Part shown: positions 10,226 through 20,179 of the stretch, piece after piece
Position numbering within the stretch: the stretch's first letter is position 1
How the letters are laid out: each line of letters starts with the position of its first letter
NCBI GenBank assembly: GCA_030157565.1
Contig: JAOAUO010000112.1
Location: 6,769-41,762 of the forward strand
DNA length: 34,994 nt
Source of the DNA: Legionellaceae bacterium
Lineage (GTDB): Bacteria > Pseudomonadota > Gammaproteobacteria > Legionellales > Legionellaceae
Direction of reading: 5' to 3'
Program-made: the position numbers and the translations under genes
The notes under the pieces: model-generated
Told to the model about the DNA's origin: nothing
The model's input: the letters and a program-made list of their open reading frames with translations, nothing else
The model's database searches: none

Positions 10226-11845
10226 CTATGGAGAAGATAGAGGCCCATCTTGATCAAAACCACTCCAATCAAATGGATCAGGATCAGAATTATTATCATA
10301 TTCTAGTTCTTCTGGTTTCTCGCCAGGAGGTGAATCACATCCCGCGAAAAATCGGGGATCACTGGCACGTGTTCTCACGGGGACTTCCTCGGCAAAATCC
10401 CCATCGTTTGATGGTTGTTGAATCAACAGAATCTCTGCTGCATGAGCCGGTGTTTGGGACGCATCAGACTTCGCAGAAAAGTAATCACGCACATCCAGCG
10501 GCGCATTAATCAATGTCACTGAAGCGACTTTCAACAATATACATGCTGCACCAAAGGCTGCCGATAATCCATCCCATAACAACTTGATGGCTATCAGCGG
10601 GAGCGTTGCCATCAACACAATCGCTTGCAAGAAACGTTGTGGGACAGCCACATCCGTATTCCATGCGTCCTGGAGTGCAAAGAGGATCGCAGATGCATGA
10701 ATGGTGCCTGACAAGGGTCCCAACTGTGTTTTGATCTCTTTAATGCTTTGTTCTTCTGAATCTTGTACAAATTTTCTTAGCGCGCTATAGGCATTATTGA
10801 CCCTTGTGTCGCTCAATTTTTTCAATTGCTCAATGACTTCGGTTGTGTTCGTGAGCTCATTTAACGTTGAAATGGCCTCACGAACAGCGATAATATCTTC
10901 GTTGCTTAACAACTCAGACTCAGGGAACTGATCACACAGATTTTCTACATTTTCGGCAATATACACCTGTTTAAACAATTGATCGAACTCTTCTTTCGAG
11001 AGTTCGTTGGTATCGAATCCGATTTCTTCTAAATGAGATCTCTGATTGTCTTCTCCATGCAACAGCAAGCCATCATAGGCAGCTTTTACGTCCTCGTCTG
11101 ATAAATGAATGCATTGAACCTTAACTTGTTCGAGAAGGGCTCTCATGTGTATTTTTTTTGCAATATCAAGAGAAAAATGATCATAATGACCGTCTGTCGA
11201 ATAATTTAACAATGCAACTTCCATTTTATGGAGCAATATGGGCACAATATCCAGAATGGCTTTACCCATAAAACCGGCAGCGAGCACTGCATTCACGCTG
11301 AAAGCAAACCCGTAAACAAGGTATTGAATGGCAAGATGGTATTGCTCATAGCGATATAACTCGGGAAGTGTATTGCGGAATGATGAAAAGAATGCTTCAT
11401 TCGCCAACATCGCAATTTCATCCTCCGCCTTTCCCTCTGATTCTCCTATTGTCGTTGCGTTGGTTCTCGCAATGACTGCCTGTTCGAACGCCGATTTTAT
11501 TCTATTTTGCTGTGTTTCAATATAACGCCACGGATGATACGATGCCATTGCAGCGTGTTTTTCGGCCGCCTGTTGTTCATTCACTCTGTTCAATACCTGA
11601 GAGGACAAGTCGCCCAATCCTCGCTCTTCCAATGTCTTCAAAAAACCGGTTCTTTTACGATCTGGATGCACAAAAAGAGACAGCGAAGTGTATAATTTTT
11701 TCTTTTTCTCTTGGGTATCCGCTTGTCTGAATGCGGCGTCAAAAGTGTCTTTCAAAACGGTTTCAATGTCATCTTTAGTGTCCGTCCTGAAGCGATCACT
11801 ATATTCATTTATCTTTTCAATGGTTTCGTTTGCAAGCTTTTTCAT
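10226..11845 (-). CDS. hypothetical protein with N-terminal J-domain-like HPD motif and two hydrophobic segments
   Basis: 539 aa; EKKKKLYTSLSLFVHPDRKRTGFLKTLEERGLGDLSSQVLNRVNEQQAAEKH resembles J-domain helix II, HPD, helix III. Hydrophobic stretches near IQYLVYGFAFSVNAVLAAGFMGKAILDIVPILL and FLQAIVLMATLPLIAIKLLWDGLSAAFGAACILL. Confidence 0.75.
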   Translation of the reverse strand: MKKLANETIEKINEYSDRFRTDTKDDIETVLKDTFDAAFRQADTQEKKKKLYTSLSLFVHPDRKRTGFLKTLEERGLGDLSSQVLNRVNEQQAAEKHAAMASYHPWRYIETQQNRIKSAFEQAVIARTNATTIGESEGKAEDEIAMLANEAFFSSFRNTLPELYRYEQYHLAIQYLVYGFAFSVNAVLAAGFMGKAILDIVPILLHKMEVALLNYSTDGHYDHFSLDIAKKIHMRALLEQVKVQCIHLSDEDVKAAYDGLLLHGEDNQRSHLEEIGFDTNELSKEEFDQLFKQVYIAENVENLCDQFPESELLSNEDIIAVREAISTLNELTNTTEVIEQLKKLSDTRVNNAYSALRKFVQDSEEQSIKEIKTQLGPLSGTIHASAILFALQDAWNTDVAVPQRFLQAIVLMATLPLIAIKLLWDGLSAAFGAACILLKVASVTLINAPLDVRDYFSAKSDASQTPAHAAEILLIQQPSNDGDFAEEVPVRTRASDPRFFAGCDSPPGEKPEELEYDNNSDPDPFDWSGFDQDGPLSSP

Positions 11846-11930
11846 TGTACACCTCGTTAATTTAAATTTTATTTTATTTCACCAATAGCGCGCGCAAAAG
11901 TCAATCTGCTTTTAATTTGCCCTGCTAAAT

Positions 11931-11948
11931 AAAAAAAAAAGGGGGGGG
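11931..11948. repeat. A10G8 homopolymer tract
   Basis: AAAAAAAAAAGGGGGGGG, 86 bp upstream of the start of the minus-strand 10226-11845 ORF. Confidence 0.9.
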
Positions 11949-12102
11949 AAGAGGTCAAGTGTATTGAACAATCTATATGCATCACTATATAAGTTATTCA
12001 ATGCACATACCCCCTTATTTTAATGAACCGTTACGAAATCATGCTTCGAAAACTGACCGCGTGAACGTCGAACCGAAACATTTCATAGGCCATGACAAAG
12101 CC

Positions 12103-13182
12103 CTAGTAAGCCGCAATATCAATCGTTTTTATTCGATGATAAACATGCATGCCTTCTCTGAGCACCGTGAGTGTCACATCATCCCCAACGGTGACTTCGG
12201 TGAGCAAGTGATACAAAGCATCGTAATTTTTAACCACATGTCCATTCAAACCGATGATCACATCGCCCAGCACCACTTGCCCCATCCGGCTGCGATGTGT
12301 TTTTCGAAGTCCGGCCTTCACGGCGGGTGTATTGGGCAATATGTCTGCAATCAAAATGCCTTGCTTGACACCAAAGCGAGCCGCAAGCCGCGGTTCGACG
12401 GGTTGAACACCAATCCCGGCGAGTTTAACCCTGCCGTGCTGAATAATTTGTGTCACGGTGCGATGGATATCATCCGCAGGCACCGCAAATCCAACGCCAG
12501 CGGATGTACCAGACTCTGAATAAATCAAGGTATTCAAACCGATTAACCGACCCGCACTATCCAACAATGGGCCTCCAGAGTTGCCTGGGTTGATCGCGGC
12601 GTCCGTCTGAATCATGTCATGAATGGTGACACCGCCCACGCCTGGAATGTTTCGGCCAAGGGCTGAAATCACGCCCATCGTTAGACTGTGATCCAACCCA
12701 AACGGATTGCCTATCGCAATCGCTTTTTGGCCCACCAATAAATCATGTGTGTGTGCGAGCTCAAACGGCTTGAATGTTTTTAATCCGGCAATGGCTTTCG
12801 GCTGACTCAACAACAAGACCGCGAGATCTTTGCGTGGTTCAGCACCGATGACTTTTGCCGGCACAGTCACCGCCCCAATGGTCACCGAAAACGTATCCGC
12901 TCCTTTAATGACGTGATAATTGGTCACCACATGCCCTTGCGCATCCCAAAGAATACCTGAGCCTGAGCCACTCGGCACAACGTGCAATGATTCATGTGCG
13001 CGCTTTTTCATGGTCGTCATGCGGTGCACATACACGACATTGGAGGATGCATTCTGGAAAATATGGATCGTATTCTGCTCATCCGACAAGAGGCCCGCTA
13101 CGGCTCCTGAGTACCCCTGCGTACTGAATAAACAGGATAGACATAAAATAATGAAGCCCTGCATCGTTTTTTTCATGGCCAT
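12103..13182 (-). CDS. HtrA/DegS-like periplasmic serine protease with one PDZ domain
   Basis: Signal peptide; triad contexts VVTNYHVI, RKDLAVL, NPGNSGGPLL; C-terminal PDZ (GVKQGILIADILPNTPAVKAGLR...GDVIIGLNG). Confidence 0.9.
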   Translation of the reverse strand: MAMKKTMQGFIILCLSCLFSTQGYSGAVAGLLSDEQNTIHIFQNASSNVVYVHRMTTMKKRAHESLHVVPSGSGSGILWDAQGHVVTNYHVIKGADTFSVTIGAVTVPAKVIGAEPRKDLAVLLLSQPKAIAGLKTFKPFELAHTHDLLVGQKAIAIGNPFGLDHSLTMGVISALGRNIPGVGGVTIHDMIQTDAAINPGNSGGPLLDSAGRLIGLNTLIYSESGTSAGVGFAVPADDIHRTVTQIIQHGRVKLAGIGVQPVEPRLAARFGVKQGILIADILPNTPAVKAGLRKTHRSRMGQVVLGDVIIGLNGHVVKNYDALYHLLTEVTVGDDVTLTVLREGMHVYHRIKTIDIAAY

Positions 13183-13332
13183 GATCCACCGTTTTAATCT
13201 GTTTTATCGTGAAAAACCATATTATGCGCTATTTTTACCCATAATGGCAAATAAATTTATTTTATTGCCCTTGCCAAGCGAAGCCAAGTCTTTTAACATG
13301 TGTTTCATAGTGGTGAGAAGCCAAAAGAGACG

Positions 13333-13899
13333 ATGGAAATGGATAAGCTAATGGGCACGCAATCTGTGATGATTACGCTGGATGTAGATGCGCTGTTGTT
13401 TGAAAAAATCAAACAAATTTCTGATGCGGGTTTTACGATGGTAGAGATCAACAGTACTGAGCCATCTATACTGCAAAAGGTGTTACATGATTTTCCTGCA
13501 TTACGGATTGGAGCCGGCAACATCATTAACACGCAACAACTACAAGACAGTTGTAACGCCGGTGTTCATTTTGCAACCAGCCCTGGTTTTTTACCCGCCA
13601 TCGCTCAAACCGCGGCAATCTATTCAATGCATTACCTACCCGGGGTTGCCACCTTGTCTGAAGCCATGCACGCCATATCGTTAGGCTGCCAGCACGTCCG
13701 GCCCTTCCCTGCCCGCTTAAGCTTTTGCACACTACTCAATAAATGCTTGCCTCTACTACGGTTATTTCCTGCCGAGGTAGAGTGGGATGAAGCCGAACAT
13801 TTTCTCAATCTGCCATCGGTTGCTGCCGTGAGTCTGCTCAATCCCGAAATGAGCGTGTTACAAACATTAAGCACGAACGCTATGGCCTTTGCTTCTTAA
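13333..13899 (+). CDS. KDPG/KHG-aldolase-family protein, apparently lacking catalytic Lys
   Basis: RIGAGNIINTQQLQDSCNAGVHFATSPGF...YLPGVATLSEAMHAISLGCQHVRPFPA aligns with Eda [47 protein letters not shown]. Start codon uncertain. Confidence 0.75.
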   Translation: MEMDKLMGTQSVMITLDVDALLFEKIKQISDAGFTMVEINSTEPSILQKVLHDFPALRIGAGNIINTQQLQDSCNAGVHFATSPGFLPAIAQTAAIYSMHYLPGVATLSEAMHAISLGCQHVRPFPARLSFCTLLNKCLPLLRLFPAEVEWDEAEHFLNLPSVAAVSLLNPEMSVLQTLSTNAMAFAS

Positions 13900-13939
13900 T
13901 AGAATGAGCGCTTGCAGTGGATTGACACGCGACGAGGGA

Positions 13940-14431
13940 TCAATGCGCCGCGTCACCCAAGGGCGCGTGTTTGGCTTGTAAACACAAATCCACAAACAAT
14001 AAGAACGCGCCCATGCAAATCACACTATCGGCTACATTGAATACAGGCCAATGGTAATGTGAATAGTACACATCAATAAAATCAATGACATGACCGAATG
14101 AAATTCGGTCGATCAAATTGCCTAAAGCACCCGCTAAAATCAAACTGACCGCCGTTAATTGCATGCGTGCCCTTTGCGGCAATCGCACCATCCAAACCAC
14201 CAGAACAATGCTCATAATGCCGCTAAATGCGGTAAAAAACCAGCGATGCCAATCACCTGCGCCACTGAGGAAGCTAAATGCCGCCCCGCTATTGTAAGCC
14301 AGGGTTAAATTGAGCATAGGGAATACGGCTTCGGGCTGATAGGGCATCAATGCCGAAACAGCCCAATATTTACTGGCTTGATCGAGCGCTGTAAAGAGCA
14401 CGCTGAGAATAAACCACGGCCATTTCTTCAT
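13940..14431 (-). CDS. lspA: lipoprotein signal peptidase (signal peptidase II)
   Basis: LDQASKYWA...[16 protein letters not shown]...[23 protein letters not shown]...[15 protein letters not shown]. Confidence 0.96.
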   Translation of the reverse strand: MKKWPWFILSVLFTALDQASKYWAVSALMPYQPEAVFPMLNLTLAYNSGAAFSFLSGAGDWHRWFFTAFSGIMSIVLVVWMVRLPQRARMQLTAVSLILAGALGNLIDRISFGHVIDFIDVYYSHYHWPVFNVADSVICMGAFLLFVDLCLQAKHAPLGDAAH

Positions 14432-17226
14432 GCAAAGCTCCTCGACTCATCATCCCCACTGATGTTGTCCACACAGCGCACGCAGAGCTCAGGATGCGCT
14501 GTGTTTTCGCCCACATCATCACACCGATGCCAACACCGGTCACATTTGGGCGATTCACTGGCTTGCACGTGGATGGCGACACCCAAGGTGTCGTTCAAGG
14601 TTACGTCTGCGGGTCGCATGGCCATCGGCAACACGGTGGCGGATGAAGTAATCAACACAAAGCGCAGCTCATCGCTAATGCGCTCAAGAATGGAATGCGC
14701 TTTCTCATCCGCATAAAGGGTCACATTGGCCGCCAATCCTGAGCCAATCAAGCCCGCTTGGCGTGTGGCCTCTAGCGCTTTATTCACCTCGTCGCGGATG
14801 CATTGCAATTGCGCCCAATCATCCATGTTCACATCGGTCACCAACGACCAGCCTTGATACCATTCTTCAACAAACACCGATTGACCCGCACGCCCTGGAA
14901 TGGCTTGCCAGATTTCCTCGGCTGTAAACGATAAAATAGGAGCCAACCAACTCGTTAAAGCTTGCACAATATGGTACATCGCCGTTTGACAAGAGCGCCT
15001 TGCGCGGCTATTAACCGGCAAAGTATATTGGCGGTCCTTAATGATATCCAGGTAAAAACTGCCCATGTCAACCGCACAAAAATTATGTATTTTTTGATAA
15101 ATGACGTGAAAATGGTAATCCTCATACGCTTGCAATATTTCATTCTGCAAGGCTTGAGATCGCTGAATGGCCCACCGGTCTAACTCGACTAAATCGTCTG
15201 CGGCAATCGCATCGCGTTCGGGCACAAAATCAAATAAATTAGCCAATAAAAAGCGCGCTGTATTTCGTATGCGCCGGTATGCATCCGCCGTGCGTTTGAT
15301 GATTTCATCTGAAATACTCACTTCATTGCGATAGTCCGTCGATGCGACCCACAAACGCAATATATCCGCACCATGTTGCGCGATAAGCTTGTCTAGCGCG
15401 ACATAATTGCCTTTGGATTTAGAGAGTTTCTTGCCTTCGGCATCCACCGTGTACCCATGCGTCAGGACGGTTTTATAAGGTGGCACGCCATGCATGGCAA
15501 CGGCTGTGGTCAGTGATGAATTAAACCAGCCGCGATGTTGATCGGACCCTTCAAAATACACATCCGCTGGAAAGGCCAGTTCGCCGCGTTGTTTCAGGAC
15601 GCAAAAATGCGACACGCCTGAATCAAACCAGACATCCAAGGTATCCTTGATTTTTTCATAATCTGCCGCATCCTCGCCCAATAAGGCCACAGCATCCAAA
15701 TCAAACCATGCATCAATGCCGGCTTCCTCAACGAGCACTGCGACTTGTTCAATGAGTTGCGCGGTATTGGGATGAAGCGCTCGCGTTTCTTTATGAATAA
15801 ACAAAGGCATGGGCGTTCCCCATGCACGCTGTCTGGACACGCACCAATCAGGCCTGGTCTCCACCATGCTTCGAATGCGCGCACGGCCCCAATCAGGCAC
15901 CCAGCGAACCGTGTCAATTTGCTCCAGCAGCGCATCACGCAATCCATTGTTATCCATGGAAATAAACCATTGGGGTGTTGCCCGAAAAATAACCGGCGTT
16001 TTGTGTCTCCAACAATGAGGATAGCTGTGGCTGATGCTCGCTTCATTTAACAATGCACCCTGCTCACGCAGCATGTTTATAATGGGCGCGTTCGCTTTAA
16101 AAACAGACAAGCCCGCAAATAAAGGCACGTCTGACGCAAAACAGCCGTTGGCTAAGACAGGATTTTGCAAAGGCAAGTCATACATCAAACCGACGTTATA
16201 ATCCTCAGGCCCGTGCGCGGGTGCTGTATGCACACAGCCCGTACCCGATTCGGTGGTCACGTGTGTTCCGAGCACAATCGGCACTTGGCGAGGCAAGAAC
16301 GGGTGTTGCAATAGCAGGCGTTCACAGGCACTCCCTTTCACGGTGCTGAACGCCGTATATTCGGCAATGCCATAGCGCGACATCACAGACGTCACCAAAT
16401 CAGCCACAACCAAGAAATAACAATCACCGGCGTCTACCAGCGTATAATCCAATTCCGGGTGCAAACAAACCGCCTCGTTCGCAGGCAATGTCCACGGCGT
16501 GGTCGTCCAGATGGGCACAATAATGGCTTTTTCCGGCGCGTTCAATGCCGTTTGCGCCATGAATGCGTGAACATCTTCCACACGAAACGCCACATCAATC
16601 GAAGACGAGGTTTTGTCTTCATAGTCCACTTCCGCTTCAGCGAGCGATGAGGCACAATCCACACACCAATGCACCGGTTTAAAGCCTTGATGCAAATGCC
16701 CGTTTGAAATGATTTGGCCTAATGCACGTAGAATATTGGCTTCATAGGTAAACCCCATGGTCGTATATGGGTTTTGCCAATCACCGAACACGCCTAATCG
16801 CTGAAATTCATCGCGTTGAATATCAATTTGGCTGGCCGCATATTCACGGCAACGCGCACGAAATGCCGTCGCGCTGATTTTAACACCGGCTTTGCCTACT
16901 TTTTTTTCTACATTGAGTTCAATGGGTAAACCATGGCAATCCCATCCCGGTACAAAGGGAGCGTCATAACCACTCAACGACTTTGATTTCACAATCATAT
17001 CTTTCAATATTTTGTTCAGCGCATGCCCACAATGCAAATGGCCATTCGCGTAAGGCGGGCCATCGTGCAAAATAAATCGTTCACGTCCGGCACGTGCTAC
17101 ACGAATCTGTTCATACAACCCATTGGCTTTCCATTTCTCTAACCGTTGCGGCTCACGCTGCGCCAAGCTGGCTTTCATTGGAAAGGTCGTGTGAGGTAAA
17201 TTCAATGTATCTTTATAATCAGCCAT
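14428..17226 (-). CDS. ileS: isoleucyl-tRNA synthetase
   Basis: [32 protein letters not shown]...[23 protein letters not shown]...[10 protein letters not shown]...; zinc-binding CxxC C-terminus. 4-bp overlap with lspA. Confidence 0.97.
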   Translation of the reverse strand: MADYKDTLNLPHTTFPMKASLAQREPQRLEKWKANGLYEQIRVARAGRERFILHDGPPYANGHLHCGHALNKILKDMIVKSKSLSGYDAPFVPGWDCHGLPIELNVEKKVGKAGVKISATAFRARCREYAASQIDIQRDEFQRLGVFGDWQNPYTTMGFTYEANILRALGQIISNGHLHQGFKPVHWCVDCASSLAEAEVDYEDKTSSSIDVAFRVEDVHAFMAQTALNAPEKAIIVPIWTTTPWTLPANEAVCLHPELDYTLVDAGDCYFLVVADLVTSVMSRYGIAEYTAFSTVKGSACERLLLQHPFLPRQVPIVLGTHVTTESGTGCVHTAPAHGPEDYNVGLMYDLPLQNPVLANGCFASDVPLFAGLSVFKANAPIINMLREQGALLNEASISHSYPHCWRHKTPVIFRATPQWFISMDNNGLRDALLEQIDTVRWVPDWGRARIRSMVETRPDWCVSRQRAWGTPMPLFIHKETRALHPNTAQLIEQVAVLVEEAGIDAWFDLDAVALLGEDAADYEKIKDTLDVWFDSGVSHFCVLKQRGELAFPADVYFEGSDQHRGWFNSSLTTAVAMHGVPPYKTVLTHGYTVDAEGKKLSKSKGNYVALDKLIAQHGADILRLWVASTDYRNEVSISDEIIKRTADAYRRIRNTARFLLANLFDFVPERDAIAADDLVELDRWAIQRSQALQNEILQAYEDYHFHVIYQKIHNFCAVDMGSFYLDIIKDRQYTLPVNSRARRSCQTAMYHIVQALTSWLAPILSFTAEEIWQAIPGRAGQSVFVEEWYQGWSLVTDVNMDDWAQLQCIRDEVNKALEATRQAGLIGSGLAANVTLYADEKAHSILERISDELRFVLITSSATVLPMAMRPADVTLNDTLGVAIHVQASESPKCDRCWHRCDDVGENTAHPELCVRCVDNISGDDESRSFA

Positions 17227-17240
17227 TCGGTTTACCCTAT

Positions 17241-18167
17241 TCAATCGTTAAAATAAGCAGTTGCTGCGGCCACATCCGCATGGATTTGGAGAATCAAAGC
17301 ATCCACGGATGAAAATTTTATTTCATCTCGCAACTTGAACAAAAAAGAAACTTGGATGATTTCACCATACAATGACTCATCCAAATCAAATAAGTGCACT
17401 TCAAGGACATTCGTGCTTCCATCCACCGTGGGCCGGTTGCCCATGTTGGCCACCCCATTGAATAAGGGGCCGGCGGCGCGGGCCACCTGAACACAAAATA
17501 CTCCACTGAGGGGCAATGCGCCTCGTGAAAGGCTCAAATTAGCCGTGGGCACCCCCCATTTTCGACCCATGCCTTGGCCGTGCTTCACACGTCCACAGAG
17601 GCTGTATTTTCGGCCCAACAATGATTCCGCACGGCTCAAGTCGCCCAAGTATAACGCATGCCTGATTTGAGTGGAACTCACCCGCGCGTGATTCATAGAA
17701 AATTCAGGATAGGTCTCCACGTCCACGCCCCGTCCGACCGCCCATTCACGCAGTAAAAGCACATCACCACGTCGATCACGTCCAAATCGGAAATCGCTAC
17801 CGAGTAGTAAATATTGTACGTTCATTTGCGTAAAAATGACCTGTTCGGCAAAGGCTTCGGGTGTCATTTGAGCGAGTTGGTCATTGAATTTCAGGCACAA
17901 GACGCCATCCACGCCGCATTGGCGCAGTGCTTGTAACTTGTCTCTCAATCGATACAATCGGGTCGGCGCTTGGGAACGCTTGAAATACTCACCGGGTTGC
18001 GGTTCAAAGAGAATCACAAACAACGGCAATTTCAAGGCATCGGCTTTTTTTCGCAACAACGCCAACAGCGCCTGATGCCCTCGGTGTACACCATCAAAGT
18101 TACCGATAGTGGCCACGGATCCCGCATGAAGGATGGTGCTAGGTTGAACATGGCGAAACAATTTCAT
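17241..18167 (-). CDS. ribF: bifunctional riboflavin kinase/FAD synthetase
   Basis: [32 protein letters not shown]...; start at 18167, because the longer ORF (to 18311) reads through a family A repeat. Confidence 0.96.
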   Translation of the reverse strand: MKLFRHVQPSTILHAGSVATIGNFDGVHRGHQALLALLRKKADALKLPLFVILFEPQPGEYFKRSQAPTRLYRLRDKLQALRQCGVDGVLCLKFNDQLAQMTPEAFAEQVIFTQMNVQYLLLGSDFRFGRDRRGDVLLLREWAVGRGVDVETYPEFSMNHARVSSTQIRHALYLGDLSRAESLLGRKYSLCGRVKHGQGMGRKWGVPTANLSLSRGALPLSGVFCVQVARAAGPLFNGVANMGNRPTVDGSTNVLEVHLFDLDESLYGEIIQVSFLFKLRDEIKFSSVDALILQIHADVAAATAYFND

Positions 18168-18182
18168 CACAACAAACCACTC

Positions 18183-18271
18183 ATTAAATACGCTGGCCGC
18201 ACTCAGCCTCGATAAACCCATTCTATTTGGGCAGAAACGCATGAGGCCCTTTTCATGCATTTCTGTCCAAA
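18183..18271. mobile_element. family A right-half element (R-class hairpin 18226-18271)
   Basis: ATTAAATACGCTGG...CTCGATAAACCCATTCTATTTGGGCAGAAACGCATG-AGGCCCTTTT-CATGCATTTCTGTCCAAA. Confidence 0.8.
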
Positions 18272-18277
18272 CGCCAT

Positions 18278-18703
18278 TTATTTGGGTGGGCGCACAATCA
18301 ACATGTCGCAATGCGCTCCATGTAAAATGGAGTCTGCTGTTGATCCAAGCAATAACGCCAGTCCATGTTTGCCATGACTGCCGGTTACGATTAAATCAAC
18401 ATGCTGTTCTGCAGCCACTCGCAATACTTCGTTTTTAGTGGATCCGAATTCAATGAATCGATTTTTTTCATCCACATTCAATTTGGCGGCCAGGGCACTC
18501 AGTTCTTTTTCGGCCTGCTCACGAATAGAGACTTCTACTTCCGCAAACCCTGCAAAACCTGGGTATGCATAGGCAGGAATAGGCTCAACCACATGCACTA
18601 AAAGAAGTGCAGCGCCATTTTCATCCGCTATTTTTTTAGCTTTGTGGGCCGCATGAATGCCGACCTCATCAAAATCCGTTGCAAACAATACCTTTTTGTA
18701 CAT
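18278..18703 (-). CDS. universal stress protein UspA family
   Basis: MYKKVLFATDFDEVGIHAAHKAKKIADENGAALLLVHVVE...VTGSHGKHGLALLLGSTADSILHGAHCDMLIVRPPK; start at 18703. Confidence 0.95.
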   Translation of the reverse strand: MYKKVLFATDFDEVGIHAAHKAKKIADENGAALLLVHVVEPIPAYAYPGFAGFAEVEVSIREQAEKELSALAAKLNVDEKNRFIEFGSTKNEVLRVAAEQHVDLIVTGSHGKHGLALLLGSTADSILHGAHCDMLIVRPPK

Positions 18704-18720
18704 TCCATTCTCCTTGTTAT

Positions 18721-18949
18721 TTGGAGTTTGGACAAAACGACATGCAAAAACACGCATGTCATTTCGCCCAAATATAATCAGCTCGTCCATCGGTAGAGAG
18801 CTCAGTGTATTTAATCGAGGGTTTCAGCGCGCGGCTCACCATCGCAAACCCCTCATTCAATACATGGGTCTTCTTTAGCTTCGACAAACCCATTATATTT
18901 GGACAGAAAAGCATGAGGCCTTTTTTATGCTTTTTTGTCCAGACTCCAA
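18721..18949. mobile_element. family A full composite MITE-like element with terminal inverted repeats and 7-8 bp flanking direct repeat
   Basis: Ends TTGGAGTTTGGACAAAA... and ...TTTTTTGTCCAGACTCCAA; flanked by TTGTTAT at 18714-18720 and 18950-18956. Hairpins at 18727-18772 (L) and 18898-18944 (R). Confidence 0.88.
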
Positions 18950-18989
18950 TTGTTATTGTTTCCTCTAAGAATACATGAACAGCGGGTCT

Positions 18990-19844
18990 TCATTCAACCA
19001 GAACCACTTGTTCTTGCTGCCCTAAACCTTGAATATTTAAAATCACCCGATCATCGGGCTTTAAAAACTGATTATCCCCCCAAGAACGCGCGCTCCCAGG
19101 TGCGGACCCCATTGAAATAATGTCTCCGGGATACAACGTGAAATATTGGCTTAAATAACTAATCACCGCAGCATCTTGATGGATGTAGTCACAGGTATTG
19201 AACGCCTGGCGCAGCACCCCATTGACCCACAATTTAATTTCCAAATTACTGGAATTGCTCACTTCATCTCTTGTGACGAGATAAGGACCCATGGGCGCTG
19301 AGTGATCAAACCCCTTCCCTTTGGTGTATTGTTTGTCTGGCGTTTCCAATTGCAAATAACGTTCAGACAAATCATTGATGCAGGTATAACCGAAGATATA
19401 ATCTTTGGCCATCTCTTTTGAGATATATTTGCCTTTCTTCCCAATCACCACCCCCAACTCCGCTTCCCAATCCAATTTTCTCATATGGCGCGTGTAATAG
19501 ATCGGATCATATGCGCCGCAGACGGAACTGCTCGGTTTTAAGAAAACCACCATATCGGTTTCAGGAACGGGAATGACACCCATCTCGTGTGCGTGCAATC
19601 TTGAATTAAACCCAATGCAGATCACCTTTCCTGTGACATCCACACAAGCGCCTATTCGAACCGACTGATCGATGATGGGGAGAGCGCTCAGGTCCAATGC
19701 TTGTAATTGCTGGAATAAGTTCTCATGGCCTAGACTGGATGCATTAAAGTCAACAACATAAGCCGAAACATCACGAATATCGCCATTCACATCCAAAATC
19801 CCTGGTTTTTCCGCGCCAGGTTGACCGTATCGAAGCAATTTCAT
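18990..19844 (-). CDS. fumarylacetoacetate hydrolase family protein
   Basis: MKLLRYGQPGAEKPGILDVNGDIRDVS...ICIGFNSRLHAHEMG...DWEAELGVVIGKKGKYISKE...GYTCINDLSER...TLYPGDIISMGSAPGS; SD GAGGAACGG before ATG at 19844. Confidence 0.93.
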   Translation of the reverse strand: MKLLRYGQPGAEKPGILDVNGDIRDVSAYVVDFNASSLGHENLFQQLQALDLSALPIIDQSVRIGACVDVTGKVICIGFNSRLHAHEMGVIPVPETDMVVFLKPSSSVCGAYDPIYYTRHMRKLDWEAELGVVIGKKGKYISKEMAKDYIFGYTCINDLSERYLQLETPDKQYTKGKGFDHSAPMGPYLVTRDEVSNSSNLEIKLWVNGVLRQAFNTCDYIHQDAAVISYLSQYFTLYPGDIISMGSAPGSARSWGDNQFLKPDDRVILNIQGLGQQEQVVLVE

Positions 19845-19974
19845 TCCGTTCCTCATGTTTTTCTGTTCAACGATAATGGGGGCTCATCGAGACTGAATGT
19901 TATGCGTGTTTTTCGCCTCAGTCATGGTTTCGGTCATCATGTCATTTCCTTCAAAACCTAAATGATGATAGACA

Positions 19975-20179
19975 GTAACCATTCACCACAATTCGCCCTG
20001 CGGGCAAATGTGGTGATGCCGCTGGCGAATTGAGAATCTTCCGATCAAATTGCCCTATTTTTTAATAGGCCAAATGTGCCTGCATAAGCAACAAATCATA
20101 TTTATTGCTCATTGTTAATGCAAGGCGTAACGTTCATCACCGCATTTTGCCCGCAGGGCGAATTGTGGTGAATGGTTAC
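19975..20179. mobile_element. family B MITE, 205 bp, perfect 34-bp terminal inverted repeats and perfect 8-bp target site duplication
   Basis: GTAACCATTCACCACAATTCGCCCTGCGGGCAAA (19975-20008) is the exact reverse complement of 20146-20179; GATAGACA flanks both sides (19967-19974, 20180-20187); no ORF inside. Confidence 0.95.

Noticed and set aside
10117-10509. 130-aa plus-strand ORF
   Set aside because: Largely antisense to the 10226-11845 CDS, which has stronger coding character.
11977-12519. 180-aa plus-strand ORF overlapping the htrA-like gene
   Set aside because: Mostly antisense to a clear serine protease CDS; no recognisable domain.
15594-16046. Long ORFs antisense to or overlapping ileS (15594-16046, 15745-16050) and mutS (6662-7078)
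   Set aside because: Shadow ORFs inside well-supported housekeeping genes.
18168-18311. N-terminal extension of ribF up to 18311
   Set aside because: Extension reads through a family A element; homologous RibF starts at MKLFRHV (18167).
18657-18878. ORFs beginning or containing MSFRPN(I/R)..SSSI..REPSVLNRG (18657-18878, 21408-21734) as a conserved small protein family
   Set aside because: The shared sequence comes from the interior and L hairpin of the non-coding family A element; the ORFs overlap uspA and the 21332 ORF on the opposite strand.
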